From NCBI RefSeq assembly GCF_021130785.1, contig NC_060213.1:96464501-96528500 (forward strand): 64,000 bases of DNA. Direction: 5' to 3'. Positions within the stretch are counted from its first letter, which is position 1; every line of letters begins with the position of its first letter. The DNA comes from Homalodisca vitripennis (lineage: Eukaryota > Arthropoda > Insecta > Hemiptera > Cicadellidae). Below the pieces are notes generated by a model. It made no database searches. It saw only the letters and a list, made by a program, of their open reading frames with translations, and was not told where the DNA came from. This document shows positions 1 through 11,362 of this stretch, one piece after another. The translations under genes and the position numbers were made by a program.

Positions 1-870
1 AATATAAAGTCTTCAGATTGTAATAAAATTGGTAATACAAAATAATTTCAATAAAAATATAATAAAATATTTAATTGTGTTTTGGATGTAATACAATGCA
101 ACTTGTACTATACTGAATCAGGATTAGTGAGAAACGTTAACTTTAATAGTTTTCCATAGTATCCTAAATGTTTATTAATTAATAATGACCAGAGATTTAT
201 TCCAATTTAATTGGTTTATATAGAAGAAAATAAATACCAAATAATATACAAATTAAATATGTAGCTTTTAATTTAAGTAGATTAAATCAATTTACTAGGA
301 AACGCCTATATCGGTATGAAATTTATATTGAAGTATTACATTTTGCAGGTAAACGTTTTTGCGTAAATGGACCAATGCATTTAACTGGAATTTAACTGGC
401 TCTAAGATAAAAAAAAAACAGTAACGTCATTGTGACATCTTGACTATTCAGAGTAAATTATTAGATTTTGGCGCGGTGTATGCTCCATGTTCAGTACTCT
501 CTAGCGTTTTTTTTTTTTTTCTAAATACTGGTGTATCAAAAATTTTGAACATTCTGATAGTTATGTGTTATACTTTTGAGTTTAGTAACGTAAGTAACAT
601 AACACCACGTATAGGGAATTCAATGAATAAATCAATTTTAAAAGATCGTACTTCTAATGAATATTGTCAAAGGTATTGGTTATGAGGAAAGCTTTAGGTT
701 AGCTATAAGAAATGGAAGATGCAAGAGGGGTAGGCGTGGTGAATTTTGGTTTGTCACTTGTCTATAGTTCTTATTATTAACTACGTCGCTTTGGATGTAA
801 TATTTGACTATAACACGTAATGAAATGTTCACATTTTTACATGATTAACTTAAATTTTAATATTAGGTTC

Positions 871-913
871 CTGCTGAAGAGGGCATATTCTAATCCTCTA
901 AACGCCGTGTTAC
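871..913 (+). repeat. Dispersed CTGATGAAGAGG...CTCGAAACG motif, copy 1 (degraded)
   Basis: The stretch reads as a decayed version of the motif best preserved at 11317-11360: a CTGATGA-like box, a purine-rich arm, a pyrimidine-rich arm and a GAAACG-like box (here TAAACG). Its partner in duplication copy B is at 52386-52428. Confidence 0.5.
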
Positions 914-2754
914 TTTCAGTTCGTTCATGGTCGGTTGTAAATTTTAAACAGAGAAATTTTCTACTTGATTATTTAGACATAGAAAGGTGATATAATCCGT
1001 ATTCATGACATTTAAACAGCTAATCTGAAGTGATACCAATTTACATTGATTCAAATACATACGAACATTATATTGAAATCGCTTATTTTAACATTTAATA
1101 TAATTCTTAATCCTCCGACATAATGTACAAACGAGAACAATAATTTTTCGTTATTTACTACTTATAGAATGCCTTATTCATTTTTTTATTCTACGCCTCA
1201 TTCAAGGTCAGGAATGTGTCCAAAAATAATAGGAAAGAAACTCTGTGTTTGGTTCATCGTTCATCCTTAAACTTTTAAGGAATTCAACTAAGATATCAAT
1301 ATCGACAAATACTTGCAGGTAGGTAGTAATAGACTCTATGGGGATCACATAACGTCAACACGGTAGTAACTGTCGAACTTCGCGGAGTTCTGTCACTCAA
1401 AATGGCGCAGCGCGGTAGTTGTAACTAATTAAGAACATTAATCAACTCTTAATATTCCTTCAACAAAGCATAGCTTGGGGTATTTCCGTTCTGGTTACTG
1501 TTACTGAACATTGTATGCATACTCCATTTTACCCCAAACTTTTACCAGGTTAAAAACATTTCCTCGGCCGGTGGGAATATTAATGGCCGCTGAAAAGAAT
1601 TTAAATAAATTTTGATTAATTATTAAACAGCAAATATATGTTTAAAAAATAACTACTTAAAAATAAACAACACTGTACATTATAATGTCCTAATATAAGT
1701 CGTAAATTCAGAAATTTGGCTGAATATTTATACGCACTCAAATATTTTATTACATCCTATTTTTTTGTATTTTTATACTTAATAAGTCCATATCCTCCAT
1801 TCTGTATTTGTTTTTTAATATTGATTTAAACATAAATCATACAGAGTAATCATATTTTTACATGGTAAAACAAAATCTTCGGATCAAAAGATTTATAACA
1901 CAATGGAATCTAAAACTTACGTGATAAATCTTAAAGAATAGTGTGTTTAGATAAAAGAGCCCAGTTTAACTTCGTGCATCAGACAGGCTAATGGCCTTTT
2001 AGGAAGGGGTTGGCCAATGTTTATATCCAACCGTTCAGAACAAAGATTATATAAAATGTGTGTTAACTTTACAAAGTTCCCTCGCTAATAAGAATTTTCC
2101 TTGTTTTCACACCATAACCCTCGTATTCGTTGACGTAGTTATTAAAAAAACGCTGATTTTGTATAGACAATAGAACAGTTAGTGGAAACGTATCAAGACA
2201 ATTATTTTTACTAATTCGACAACTGAAAGAATCCATTAATTTATTGAATGATGGCCTCTTATAAACTAAATTTCAATAAAAAGTTTACAATTAGACATTA
2301 TCTTACTCAAAAAGAGATTTAGCCCAGGACGAATAAAACAATTTTTATATAAATTTCAACTTTGATAGGTCTTGGCATTTTAGCACGATAACAACGATTT
2401 GAATGAATACGTGTATTTTGTACAAATTTCAAAAAAATAAGAGGTATGAATATGCATGACAACAACCTTCTTCTTATAAAACTAAAAATCAACTAAAATT
2501 AAAATATTTGTTTATCACTCCAGTTTATTATGTATCGGTTACCAAAAACAAACACAGTCGTCAAAGTAAAACTTCCCTGATTTCCATATATAATTGTTAT
2601 GTTTATGTTTCCATAAATTTAAATGTTTATGTTACCAGAAGTGCATAGAACTAAGTTATTACATACAATGTTTTGAATCCTTTGGCCAGAAAGTTAAAGA
2701 CGTACGTAAAGAATAATGTATATCCACCAATTAACTCTATAATAACTCACCCAG

Positions 2755-2905
2755 CCGATTTTCTCCATAGACAGTTGAAAGCCATAAACCAGAGAAGTTG
2801 TCCGGCAATTAGTCAAGGGTCGAGATAATTGCTGCGAAATGCGGCTCGGCTCTAGCCATCCAAGACTAAAGCAAATCTTCATTAACTCTGCAGATACTGT
2901 TATGT
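2755..2905. other. Conserved island 1 in the duplication; candidate exon, strand unresolved
   Basis: About 140 bp are roughly 95% identical by eye to 56460-56600, although flanking sequence has diverged much more. On the minus strand an open frame begins MKICFSLGW (from 2882) and runs to a GTGAGT splice-donor-like site at about 2750; in copy B that site reads GTGACA, a weaker donor. On the plus strand an open frame of about 40 codons follows a CAG acceptor-like site near 2795. I recognise neither peptide. The few differences between copies do not clearly favour a frame. It may be an exon, a non-coding RNA segment or part of a repeat. Confidence 0.35.
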
Positions 2906-2954
2906 TCTTAAAAGTGTATCTGGGATAGTTCTCTTTAATAATAATATATTTTTA

Positions 2955-3065
2955 GTACTGCAGGGATCACTTTAAGCTGATAGTGTACCATGATGATGTC
3001 TATGATACGGTGTGGTGGCAGAATATTTATCTGAGTTGGTTTGATTTGGCCAAAGGTGTAAATAA
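2955..3065 (+). other. Conserved island 2 in the duplication; candidate small exon
   Basis: About 105 bp are nearly identical to 56655-56765. On the plus strand a TACTGCAG acceptor-like site is followed by an open frame that includes YHDDVYDTVWWQNIYLSW, ending at AAAG|GTGTAA, a donor-like site. Of three differences between copies inside this frame, one is synonymous (TAT/TAC) and one is K/R. The minus strand is also open across most of the block, with three non-synonymous changes, so the plus frame is favoured only slightly. I do not recognise the peptide. Whether it is expressed cannot be judged here. Confidence 0.4.
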
Positions 3066-3693
3066 TATTCGGGACTGATGATGGATACTTATTGTTAAAA
3101 TTTTAAGAATCGTTATATATATCATCGTTTTTTAATGTTTTCTTTGTCCATAGTCATCTAGTTCATCCATTCCGTCATGTATCTAGTTCACTATCAAGCA
3201 ATTAAGGATCTCTGACGCAGAAATACTTCTAGCATTCAGAATAATATTATCATAATATTTTAGAATTTTCCATCGTTATATGTTCCAAAATATATAACAC
3301 GGTTAGAGGATTAAATACTATCCTTTTCGTCAGGTGCGGAGACTATTAGTATATAAAAAGCAACGGACAGCCACTAAAGAAAAACGAAGAAAAAAGGATA
3401 AGAAAATAATTTAAAAACGCCACCATTTCCTTGGGGTCCAAAAAAGGAGAAAATAAACCTAGCCGTTACCAGTCAGTGTCCCACAGTCGCCTGCTCTGGT
3501 GTGTCGTGTTTGTGCTCTGACTTCTCGTGCTATTGACTACTGCTCGTAACTTCCATTCTGTACATTGAAAACGCCAGGGTTATTACCTTCTGTCTGGACT
3601 TCAAGCAGTTGTCGGGTACGTTTCATACTTTTGTTTTTTTTTAGTAGCAGACTATTGCTGCACGTTATATCTCTTATGTACTAATTGTCTCTT

Positions 3694-3740
3694 CATTTAA
3701 CGAAGAGGATAGATTTGGATTCTCGAAACGTTGTGATATA
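3694..3740 (+). repeat. Dispersed CTGATGAAGAGG...CTCGAAACG motif, copy 2
   Basis: A CGAAGAGGAT arm and a TCTCGAAACGTTGTG arm match the second half of the dispersed motif. About 95 bp upstream lies a TCTGGACTTCAAGCAGTTGT segment that also precedes the copies at 11317 and 45744, so the repeat unit extends for at least 200 bp. The partner in duplication copy B is at 57295-57335. Confidence 0.5.
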
Positions 3741-5627
3741 CAATTTGTAACATATAACGATGACACATTTCCGAAACCTATTATATATTCAAACTAATCG
3801 TCCATAACTACACTTTGAACAACGAATATTATCGTATTTTCATCACGCCTGAGGTACGACAATTTGGAGTTTTCAGTGGTTTTAAGTTTTATTACAATTT
3901 TTTAATGAAAATTTTGGTTACAACATATCATGAGAGTACTTAAGTGCCCAAGAGATATAGGACAGTTCTTATTAAACGTGAATTGACCGTTGGACTAAAT
4001 GGGTAACATCTGTACCAGAATTCTTCATGCTAATCTTTCCTATCCTGTTTATATTTCTTTGGATATTTTCTATTTAATGTTTGAGGGAATACCTATAAAT
4101 GGCAGGTTATTCTATTGCAGCTCCTGATCCATTTTACGGATGTTCTAATCTATCGGATTTAATTAATAAATAAAAACATACAATCAGTTGCTCATACGCA
4201 CAAAAATTAGACAAATCCCATTTATTTTTTCCTTTTGTACACTTTTACGGCTTCAAGGTAACCGTGAGGTTTTCGTCAGAAAGTTTTAAAAATATAAAAC
4301 AGCTGTCTTAAACGTAGGAAGATCTATTTCATTTTTATTGAAAAATTGTGTACTTATTGTATAATTTTTCTACTTTAAAGACCAAACTTATTGGTTTATG
4401 CGATACATGTTTAAAATTGTTACATCTGTATGAATTATTGTGGTTGAAATGAGGGTATGAGAGCTTTTAGGGTTTTAAATATTTTTCATATTAGTAATTT
4501 TTACGAATCTTGTTACTATTTATGTTTGGGCTGTTTCCAAGCAAACGAATGGGCTGGTGTGAAGTTTAACGTAATGTACTTGTTTTTTGTTAACTATTTT
4601 TTATTAACGAACAATATAAAGTTATAGTCGCATAGTATACATTTTCCCAAGAGAGAAAACATAGAAAAATCATTATTCCTCCCGTGACGGTACAAGCAAT
4701 TGTAGCAGAATTTACGATTATCTTATATTCAGGCCTAAATACTTATGAAGATATAAAAGAAAAATGACTGGATATAGATTGAATAGCATAAAGGGGTAAA
4801 GAAGGTTTTCTGAAAAGCATTTTTTTTTTAATATTATATTTTATTTTAAATATAATTTCATTTATAAATAATTTTTAAAACTTGTCATTTCTGAAGTGGT
4901 GTATCATATACATATTGAAAAACACTCTCGTGGTCTTCGTTATACCTTTTTTATCTGTGCCCAATTACATAACTGTCTAAATGTTCTACCTTTACTTCAT
5001 AAGATTGTAATTCCTCATGGAGTGATCAAAATAGTACCTTCCACTCTTTCCGTTATCAGAAAATTTATCTAAAAGAGCTGTGACCTTAAAATTTGTAAAC
5101 GTGTCCATTGATATTGGGGAAGTGTGAGATATTTCATAAAGTAACAGTCAGATCTACAGCTTAATGTAAATAGAAGTATTACCAGAAATTTATACGCTCT
5201 ATTGCAAAGTTTATACAAATATAGAGAACATCTGAGATAATGCTTGATATATGTATGCTTGATTTTCAAAGCTGGGAGCTATAAAAATGTCCGCTTTTTC
5301 AGTTCTGAACCGGAGAAGAAAGCTCATAAGTTGGCAATAATTTAACAGAAACTAAATTTAATGTGAGTTATCATGGTCTAGTCCATCAGACTTCATAAAA
5401 GTAAAACTATGAATAATTATATACATAATGCGAATGTTGAATTTAGCTCCTGTTCACCTTCCACTTACGTGCAGCGTCTGAAATCTGACGCTGTTGCAGA
5501 CTTGACCTCTAAAATCAGAAGCCATATTCGTCTGAAATGATCCAAAATTAGTTAGTGACGAAGAATCTAGGTGAAGAGTTTTTCTCATTGTCTTATAAGG
5601 TGTACAAATGAGCGCAACGTTCTGATT

Positions 5628-5990
5628 TTTTTTTTTTTTTTTTTTTTTTTTTGCCCATCTAGATTGCACTACTCTTTGAAGTGTGGGTGCCTCTGGTGTC
5701 GAAACGATGCTGGGTGCTCATTTTGAGCGTCTTCGTCATTCGACACCTATTTTTTGTGTTTTCATTATTACCAATATGCCCACTGACTATCGATCATAGG
5801 CAACTTTTACCAGCCGGATTCCAATTTGGTTTGTCAGTTATGAAATGTTCTGTGATATGTTGTGGAAGTCAACCAATATTGCCAATATTCCCAGTGTCTG
5901 TGGAAATATTGACACTTTCGATGACCTTCATCTCTACCTCCTTCATTGCGAATAGGCATGTTAGTTGACCCGTGATATTGTGGAAGCAAA
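5628..5990 (-). mobile_element. Possible poly(A)-tailed retroposed sequence
   Basis: A run of about 24 T occupies 5629-5652. Read on the minus strand it is a poly(A) tail following 5990-5653, which has no match in duplication copy B. That fits a retroposed insertion near the end of copy A. A 95-codon open frame on the plus strand (5681-5968) is antisense to the inferred transcript and has no recognisable domain. The family is not identified. Confidence 0.35.
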
Positions 5991-7820
5991 ATATTGTAAA
6001 TTCGATATAGAACTTTAATAAAATCCTAATTCTAGACACCTAACGCAATGTTTCAAATATTCGCTAAAATGTCTGCTCGTATTTACTTACTGGTTAGTAA
6101 GCCAGTTTAACAATATTATATTTAAAGAAAACTTTATAGTAAACGTGTTCAATCTCAAAATAAATGCCATCCTTCTGCTATTGGAACTTTCTTCTGTTTA
6201 TATGTTATTAGCGTCAACTATTGATTTCATACTTTCCCATCTATCAATAGTTACATAACAATCTCACTGTTTCTTCACGAAAAGCATACCTATGAATAGT
6301 AATATCATACATCAGAGGCGTAATGACGTCATAGATCACACTAATTGTGCAGAGAGTGGCCACTACTCGAGAAAATTGGAGCAATAAATAATTGCTAACT
6401 TTTCAACTGCAGGAAAGTCTATCGCTCGTGTTGAACTAACACAACATTATTCCCTAATTTGGCATTACAATCATATAAATAGACAGTTGTGAATGTAAAT
6501 GATTACGTATTTGTTTTTTTTTTTTTTTGTTTTTTTTCTGTAGTTTAAAATATATAAGAACCAATGACTCCTTTTAAAAGTATTTTTAAATAATTACATT
6601 ATAAATCCACTAAACTCTCATAGTGTCATAATTGTTATATGTTATGTTTTATCATTAATTATAAATCTTTTATTACACGTTCGATAGCTCAACTGTGTAT
6701 ATCTACTGAACCACTAATACAGTATCGTATTTAAAGAATATTTTATAAACATTAAAAGCTACTGGACTCTTGCTTAATAGCATATTAAGGCTATATCAAG
6801 AAAAACATAATAAAATAAAGTTTCCAGTATCTATCTATGTTTCACGATGGCAGCTATACTACATTTTGAAAGAGTTAAATTGTGTCTCAGTTATAAATCA
6901 GTGGGATTAAGCTTTGATTAGGATTGAATCCTTATGTTTACCAAGAAATGAGACAGCAGATAAAAATTACTATAGAAATAGTTAGTAAGGATAATTTCGG
7001 CAATGAATTCTGTCATACCAAAAGAAGAGTTTTAATGAAATGATAAAGTATCTTATATAATTATACTGTAATAATCTTTTTATAATATGAATATATAATT
7101 TAATGAATGCACATACACATAATATAATGAATAATATTATGGCTCACATTCACCTTCATAATAATTATCATTGTTCATTTTTTTAAGAATGTTCATAATT
7201 GTAAAACTATATTTCCTTCACAACTTGATCGTGACAAAAATACATTTAAATAAAGAGTTATACATGTTTAATTATTCTTAGCAATAGAATAAACATATTT
7301 TTACGAATAAATAATCCTATTTTTCTTACTTTACTATACGCTCTATATATAAGTAACAAGTTAATGTGAATTATTTCCAAAAAGAATGGTATATATTCCT
7401 TTTTACTGCAATATTTTCTTTTTTAGTGAGAAGAGAAAACTTTTGACTGAATATTCATTCATCGCTTCATCTGAGATGCAATGCTGTGAAGCAAGATGGT
7501 TTTCATGAATGAAAGGAACTCTTACCATCGCTTCTTGGAGTGACATGAGCGACTCTAATTTAAAGTGAAAGTTTATTCGAAAATAAATTAAATGGGTGAA
7601 AGAACCTTGCAATCAAATAAAGTTATTAACTTACATTACTTAGTTCTTCATCAAGTAAATCACCGCAGTGTATTTTTATTTCAAGCCAAAATAATAGTAA
7701 TGAATAGAACATTAAGTATAATTTATGAAGATTCATTAATAGTAAAGAGTATGGAATACTTCTACTTCTGTTCGTTAAGCGGGAATTTTACGTAATGTTT
7801 CCATGCCTACAGTATTTTTT
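5991..7820. other. AT-rich stretch without recognisable genes
   Basis: I see only short open frames with no domain, simple T-rich runs (6514-6528) and scattered AT-rich sequence. A small exon could be hidden here. Confidence 0.5.
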
Positions 7821-7822
7821 GT

Positions 7823-7890
7823 ATTTGGACATATATATATATATATATGTCCAAATATATATAATATATGTTGTATATATATATATACAA
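7823..7890. repeat. Two adjacent perfect palindromes with (TA)n cores
   Basis: 7823-7856 is a perfect inverted repeat with ATTTGGACAT arms around a TA core. 7871-7890 is a second one with TTGTATA arms. They may be cruciform-forming microsatellite products or a tiny fold-back insertion. Confidence 0.7.
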
Positions 7891-8689
7891 TACCTAATTT
7901 TAAATTGCTTTATTTACAATAATAATCATGAAGATGCCTTAAATTTACTTTTCAGTTAATCATATTAAATCTTAGAAAACTAATTTGTTACATGAAGGCT
8001 TTTTTACAATAACCATTGAGAGAAAAAGTGTGGAGCATACGTCGAACAAATCCAGATTGCCGAAGGATATTGGACACAGTGACCCAATATTGAGAACGGA
8101 AATGTTAGTTATTGCCAGATTAAAACCTTGTGTCTCTTTATTCCTCAGTTTTTGCCTTGCAATAAAAGTGCAATTTTAAATGTTTCGTTACTTTATTAAT
8201 TATTATGGTTCACAGATTTTTCACAATTTGCGTAACCAACTATATAAATAAATATTATTAATTAGTGTAAGTAAAGTAATGCCTAGTTCGGATAATGTTA
8301 ATGCTGGTAATAACATCAAAATGAAATGTTTTGGGTAGTGTTATGCTTACTTAAAACTTGCTAATTTTAGTTGGAAACATTTTTTATTATAGATTATATA
8401 AATTCTAAGGTATAGTTCTAGGTTAAGGTTTGTTATCATAACACAGCTGATATTAAATTTAAATGGCAGTATGCGTTATTTTAAATTTAAAAGTGATTTA
8501 AGTACCCATAACTAGACAGCAGTCCGTATTCAAGGAAGCAAACAACACCAATGTAAGTTTAGGACCCCCTATCACGACCTTAAAGTTAGAAAATGTAGAG
8601 GAAGATGTACGTATATGAAGTAACCATGAGCTAACTGCTAACGTAGACAAGGCCATGTTTGTTTTGGAGAAACATGTTTCTTGCATGAT

Positions 8690-9215
8690 ATTATAAGAAT
8701 CACTGAATCTATAGATCCAGAAGGAACTAAGAGTGCACGGGAATTCACGGTGCCTAAAAATGCCAAACAAGAAAGTCGATTTTTGGGTATGACTATCTTC
8801 TCAACATTTATTCAAAGTTATGCAGAAATAAACAATTATTGTATCCCCTTAAATAATCTCAGGAAAATTGAAGCTAATTATATAAGGACGATTAAGTTCG
8901 AAAATTGTTTTCCAACATTAAAAGAAATGATATCGAATTCCCCTATACTCAGATTGTTAGTATAGTGTTTATTGACGGATTTTTCTAAAAAGATTATTGT
9001 CATGTCAGATGCTAGCAGAATAGCTGCTGGAAGCTGTTTATTACAGGATAGTGAAGAAAAAGAATTGTTGTCTAAACCTATTATTTCAGAGTTCACTTAG
9101 GCCTTGAAAAATATTTACTAGCGGCCATGTTTTATATAAAAAATTGCATAACTTTATTTAATTTAAAATTGTTAACTTAATAGTCAGGCATTATCTTATG
9201 TACTTGGCAATAAAC
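8690..9215 (+). pseudogene. Ty3/gypsy pol relic: RT thumb/connection and RNase H
   Basis: The frame from 8696 shows the region that follows the RT active site in Ty3/gypsy elements: a D-P-E-G-T-K stretch, EFTVPKNAKQ, an RFLGM block equal to the usual SFLGL, PLNNLRK, then a C-x-x-x-L-K and SPIL block. Beyond a stop at 8963-8965 another frame holds DFSKKIIVMSDAS and an LLQD block, the first catalytic Asp region of RNase H. More stops follow to about 9215. RT motifs upstream are unrecognisable. It was cut from its downstream part by the MITE at 9266-9959. It is a dead copy. Confidence 0.75.
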
Positions 9216-9265
9216 GTAAATTAAAACACCATAAAAAGTATACAAGTTATATAAAGTATTTAATA

Positions 9266-9959
9266 TACGGGGTATAGAAAAGTCCAGCACAGGCTTTGTA
9301 ATTTCAGAACAAAATCATTACTGTACCTATAAATATATATTTTTAAATAACTGTCATTTTGTCATATCAGGGAGATGGCTCGCAAGGAATCAGAAAGAAG
9401 GCTTAAATTAGAGCATAGGTTGAGTAGTATATAAAAGTAAATGTATCTATTAGTAGATTACAATGCCGCCAATCCGACCTGAAGCTTAAATCTTTAAAAA
9501 AAGGCGGGTTTAAAATTTGAAACATTTACAGTGTATGTCCTGTTCTTCAAGATGTACATTATTTAAAACGAACAATATTTGATGTGATGAATCTATAACT
9601 ACCTTAAAACAATTTCTTAAGTCCAGTATTAATTTACTAAGTTTAACTTTCACAGCTAGAAGCAGGACAGAATATTAAACCACCTATAACAGGGCTTACA
9701 TGGTAAATAATTCAAATTTTAAGCCATCATAACTTTTTAAAGAGTGAACTTTTTTAAGTCGGATTTGCGATTTTGTACTCTACTAATAGATTAATAGTAA
9801 CTTTAATTTGATTTACTAATCGACCTATGCTCTAAATTTAAGATAAGTTACTTTAAAAAGTAGATTTATAGGTACAGTGATGATGTACCCAGTTTTATTG
9901 CTTTATCTGTGATCCTTCGAGAAATATTAAGCCCGCGCGGGACATTTTTACACCCTGTA
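9266..9959. mobile_element. Fold-back MITE with imperfect long TIRs and 5-bp target duplication
   Basis: The left end TACGGGGTATAGAAAAGTCC matches the reverse complement of the right end, TACAGGGTGTAAAAATGTCC. Beyond these tips the arms stay complementary for long stretches: the segment around 9410-9500 (AGAGCATAGGTTGAG, ATTAGTAGA, AATCCGAC) is repeated inverted around 9735-9840. TAATA flanks both ends (9261-9265 and 9960-9964). No transposase frame is present, so it is non-autonomous. It sits inside the gypsy pol relic. Confidence 0.75.
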
Positions 9960-10002
9960 TAATAAAACAACCTATAAAGTAAGGGCGGCATATTTTACTT
10001 AG

Positions 10003-10125
10003 TAAGCTAGTAAATTTTATGTATGATGTTTTTCACAATTCAATAATAGGAGGTCATTTAGGTATCACTAGGAGAAACCGCAAGGTCAATGCGCTATTTG
10101 TAGACCATATAGAACGAGGTGAGTA
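10003..10125 (+). pseudogene. Ty3/gypsy integrase N-terminal (zinc-binding) relic
   Basis: A short frame includes FHNSIIGGHLGITRR, the H-x(n)-GHLGI motif at the start of retroviral-type integrases. It lies immediately past the MITE and in the same orientation as the RNase H relic, so both belong to one element. The rest of the integrase is not recognisable. Confidence 0.65.
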
Positions 10126-10214
10126 AAAGAAAAAGTAAATAAGATCATATTTGTAAAGTTCTCAAAGGAAATATGAACACTAATTAGTTTCTCGTAGATT
10201 TAACAGTAAGCCTA

Positions 10215-10580
10215 AATACGCTGGCTTGTGCTGAATTTTGCTTTTAAGTCTTGTAGAGGAATTTTCAGATGTCAAGAATGTACGCATTATGGACTTATAA
10301 TTAAATTAGTATTATTGTTGTAAATAAAAATTAGTTGCTGTTAATTTATATTCTAGCAGTAACAGATTCAGCAAGCGCATTCACTTGGTTAGGGGCCTTC
10401 AATAGAATTTAAACGTTTTCAGTGCCTAAGATAATTTTGTCTGTACAGAATTTTATTTTTGAGTCCTTTACAGCTAGCAGATGAATTTTCAGATTTCAAT
10501 AAACTACACATAATGGACAAAATTAAATTATTATTATTGTTTTGAATAAAAATTAGTTATTATTAGTTTTAATCACTGAC
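10215..10580. repeat. Diverged tandem duplication of about 230 bp
   Basis: The segment at about 10248-10345 (AATTTTCAGATGTCAA, TTATGGAC, ATTAAATTAGTATTATTG, AAATAAAAATTAGTTG) recurs at about 10475-10570. No coding potential is seen. It may be a remnant of an LTR or a simple duplication. Confidence 0.55.
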
Positions 10581-11130
10581 TGTCAGGACCATTTTTCAGT
10601 TACAATAAAATAGTGTTTAAAATACAAGCCTCGCAATGGTGTGTACGTAAACAATATTTGTTGTGAAAGACTTTGTTTCTGTAAATATTATTGTTTTTAG
10701 TAGCTGTATTTGGGTACCGTGTAATGTGAAAGCAATATTTGAATTCAGTAGTTTGTTCTACAAACATAGTCGGTCAGTGAGTAAGTATCTTTATATTGTC
10801 TTTGTTAAACTGAAGTAGTAAGTAGGTCATATTATCAGGATATCTGGCTATTTCCTCCAGTCCCTTATGAAATCATTTTTTAAACTTCATACTGGACTGA
10901 CACTTTGCGTAAACCGACTACGATGAAGCTTTGAAAAGTGTGAATAAGCAGATCAATCACTAACTCAACTTTCAGTTGAGGTTAGGCCATTTTGGTTACC
11001 AGTATTTTTAAAAACAATGAAACAAACCTTCAAGAAAATTCGTCTTTACCCTTTCAAATTCCAACCATCCTGTCTTATTGTTTCAGATAACACGCCGCGA
11101 TGCCGCAGGAAGTGCCGACATTTTAATTTT
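10581..11130. other. No recognisable gene
   Basis: AT-rich non-coding sequence. I see no domain, RNA fold or repeat family that I can name. Confidence 0.4.
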
Positions 11131-11139
11131 CTTTTTTTA

Positions 11140-11362
11140 TCCTACTTTCACGTGTGCTGTTGTGACGTGAGTTTGTACTCTTGACTTCTCGTGACTTGCA
11201 CCCTTAGCATTGACAACATTAGGGTTCATTTTCTCCGTCTGGACTCCAAGCAGTTTTCGGGTTTGACTCATTTTATTTCTCTTCTTTATTTTTTTAAGTT
11301 TTATTAACCGTCCCACCTGATGAAGAGGATGGTTTTCAACCCTCGAAACGTTGTCTTATACA
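11140..11362 (+). repeat. Best-preserved copy of the dispersed CTGATGA...CGAAAC repeat
   Basis: The unit includes CTTGACTTCTCGTG, TCTGGACTCCAAGCAG and, at 11317-11360, CTGATGAAGAGG, a 12-base spacer and CCCTCGAAACGTTGTC. CTGATGA and GAAA flanking a short GAGG/CCTC stem match the conserved core of hammerhead ribozymes, which are known from Penelope-like retroelements. I cannot find a convincing stem I, so self-cleavage is only a hypothesis. Related copies are at 871, 3694, 45744, 52386 and 57295. Confidence 0.5.

Larger units (their letters stand above)
1..5627. repeat. Segmental duplication, copy A (continues beyond window start)
   Basis: This stretch aligns in order and orientation with 46300-61200. 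Matching points are 15-100 with 46316-46400, 468-510 with 51350-51395, 871-913 with 52386-52428, 1330-1470 with 52948-53090, 1860-2130 with 54080-54440, 2690-3070 with 56380-56770, 3694-3740 with 57295-57335, 4380-5000 with 58420-59120 and 5040-5300 with 59170-59450. Similarity by eye is high in short islands and low between them, so the duplication is old. Copy A lacks the hAT element, the LINE fragment and the tRNA-like pair found in copy B. No convincing long coding region is present. The unit could be a duplicated genomic block or two copies of a large unrecognised transposon. Confidence 0.8.

Noticed and set aside
5681..5968. 95-aa hydrophobic frame
   Set aside because: Antisense to an inferred poly(A)-tailed insertion, no domain, no conservation.
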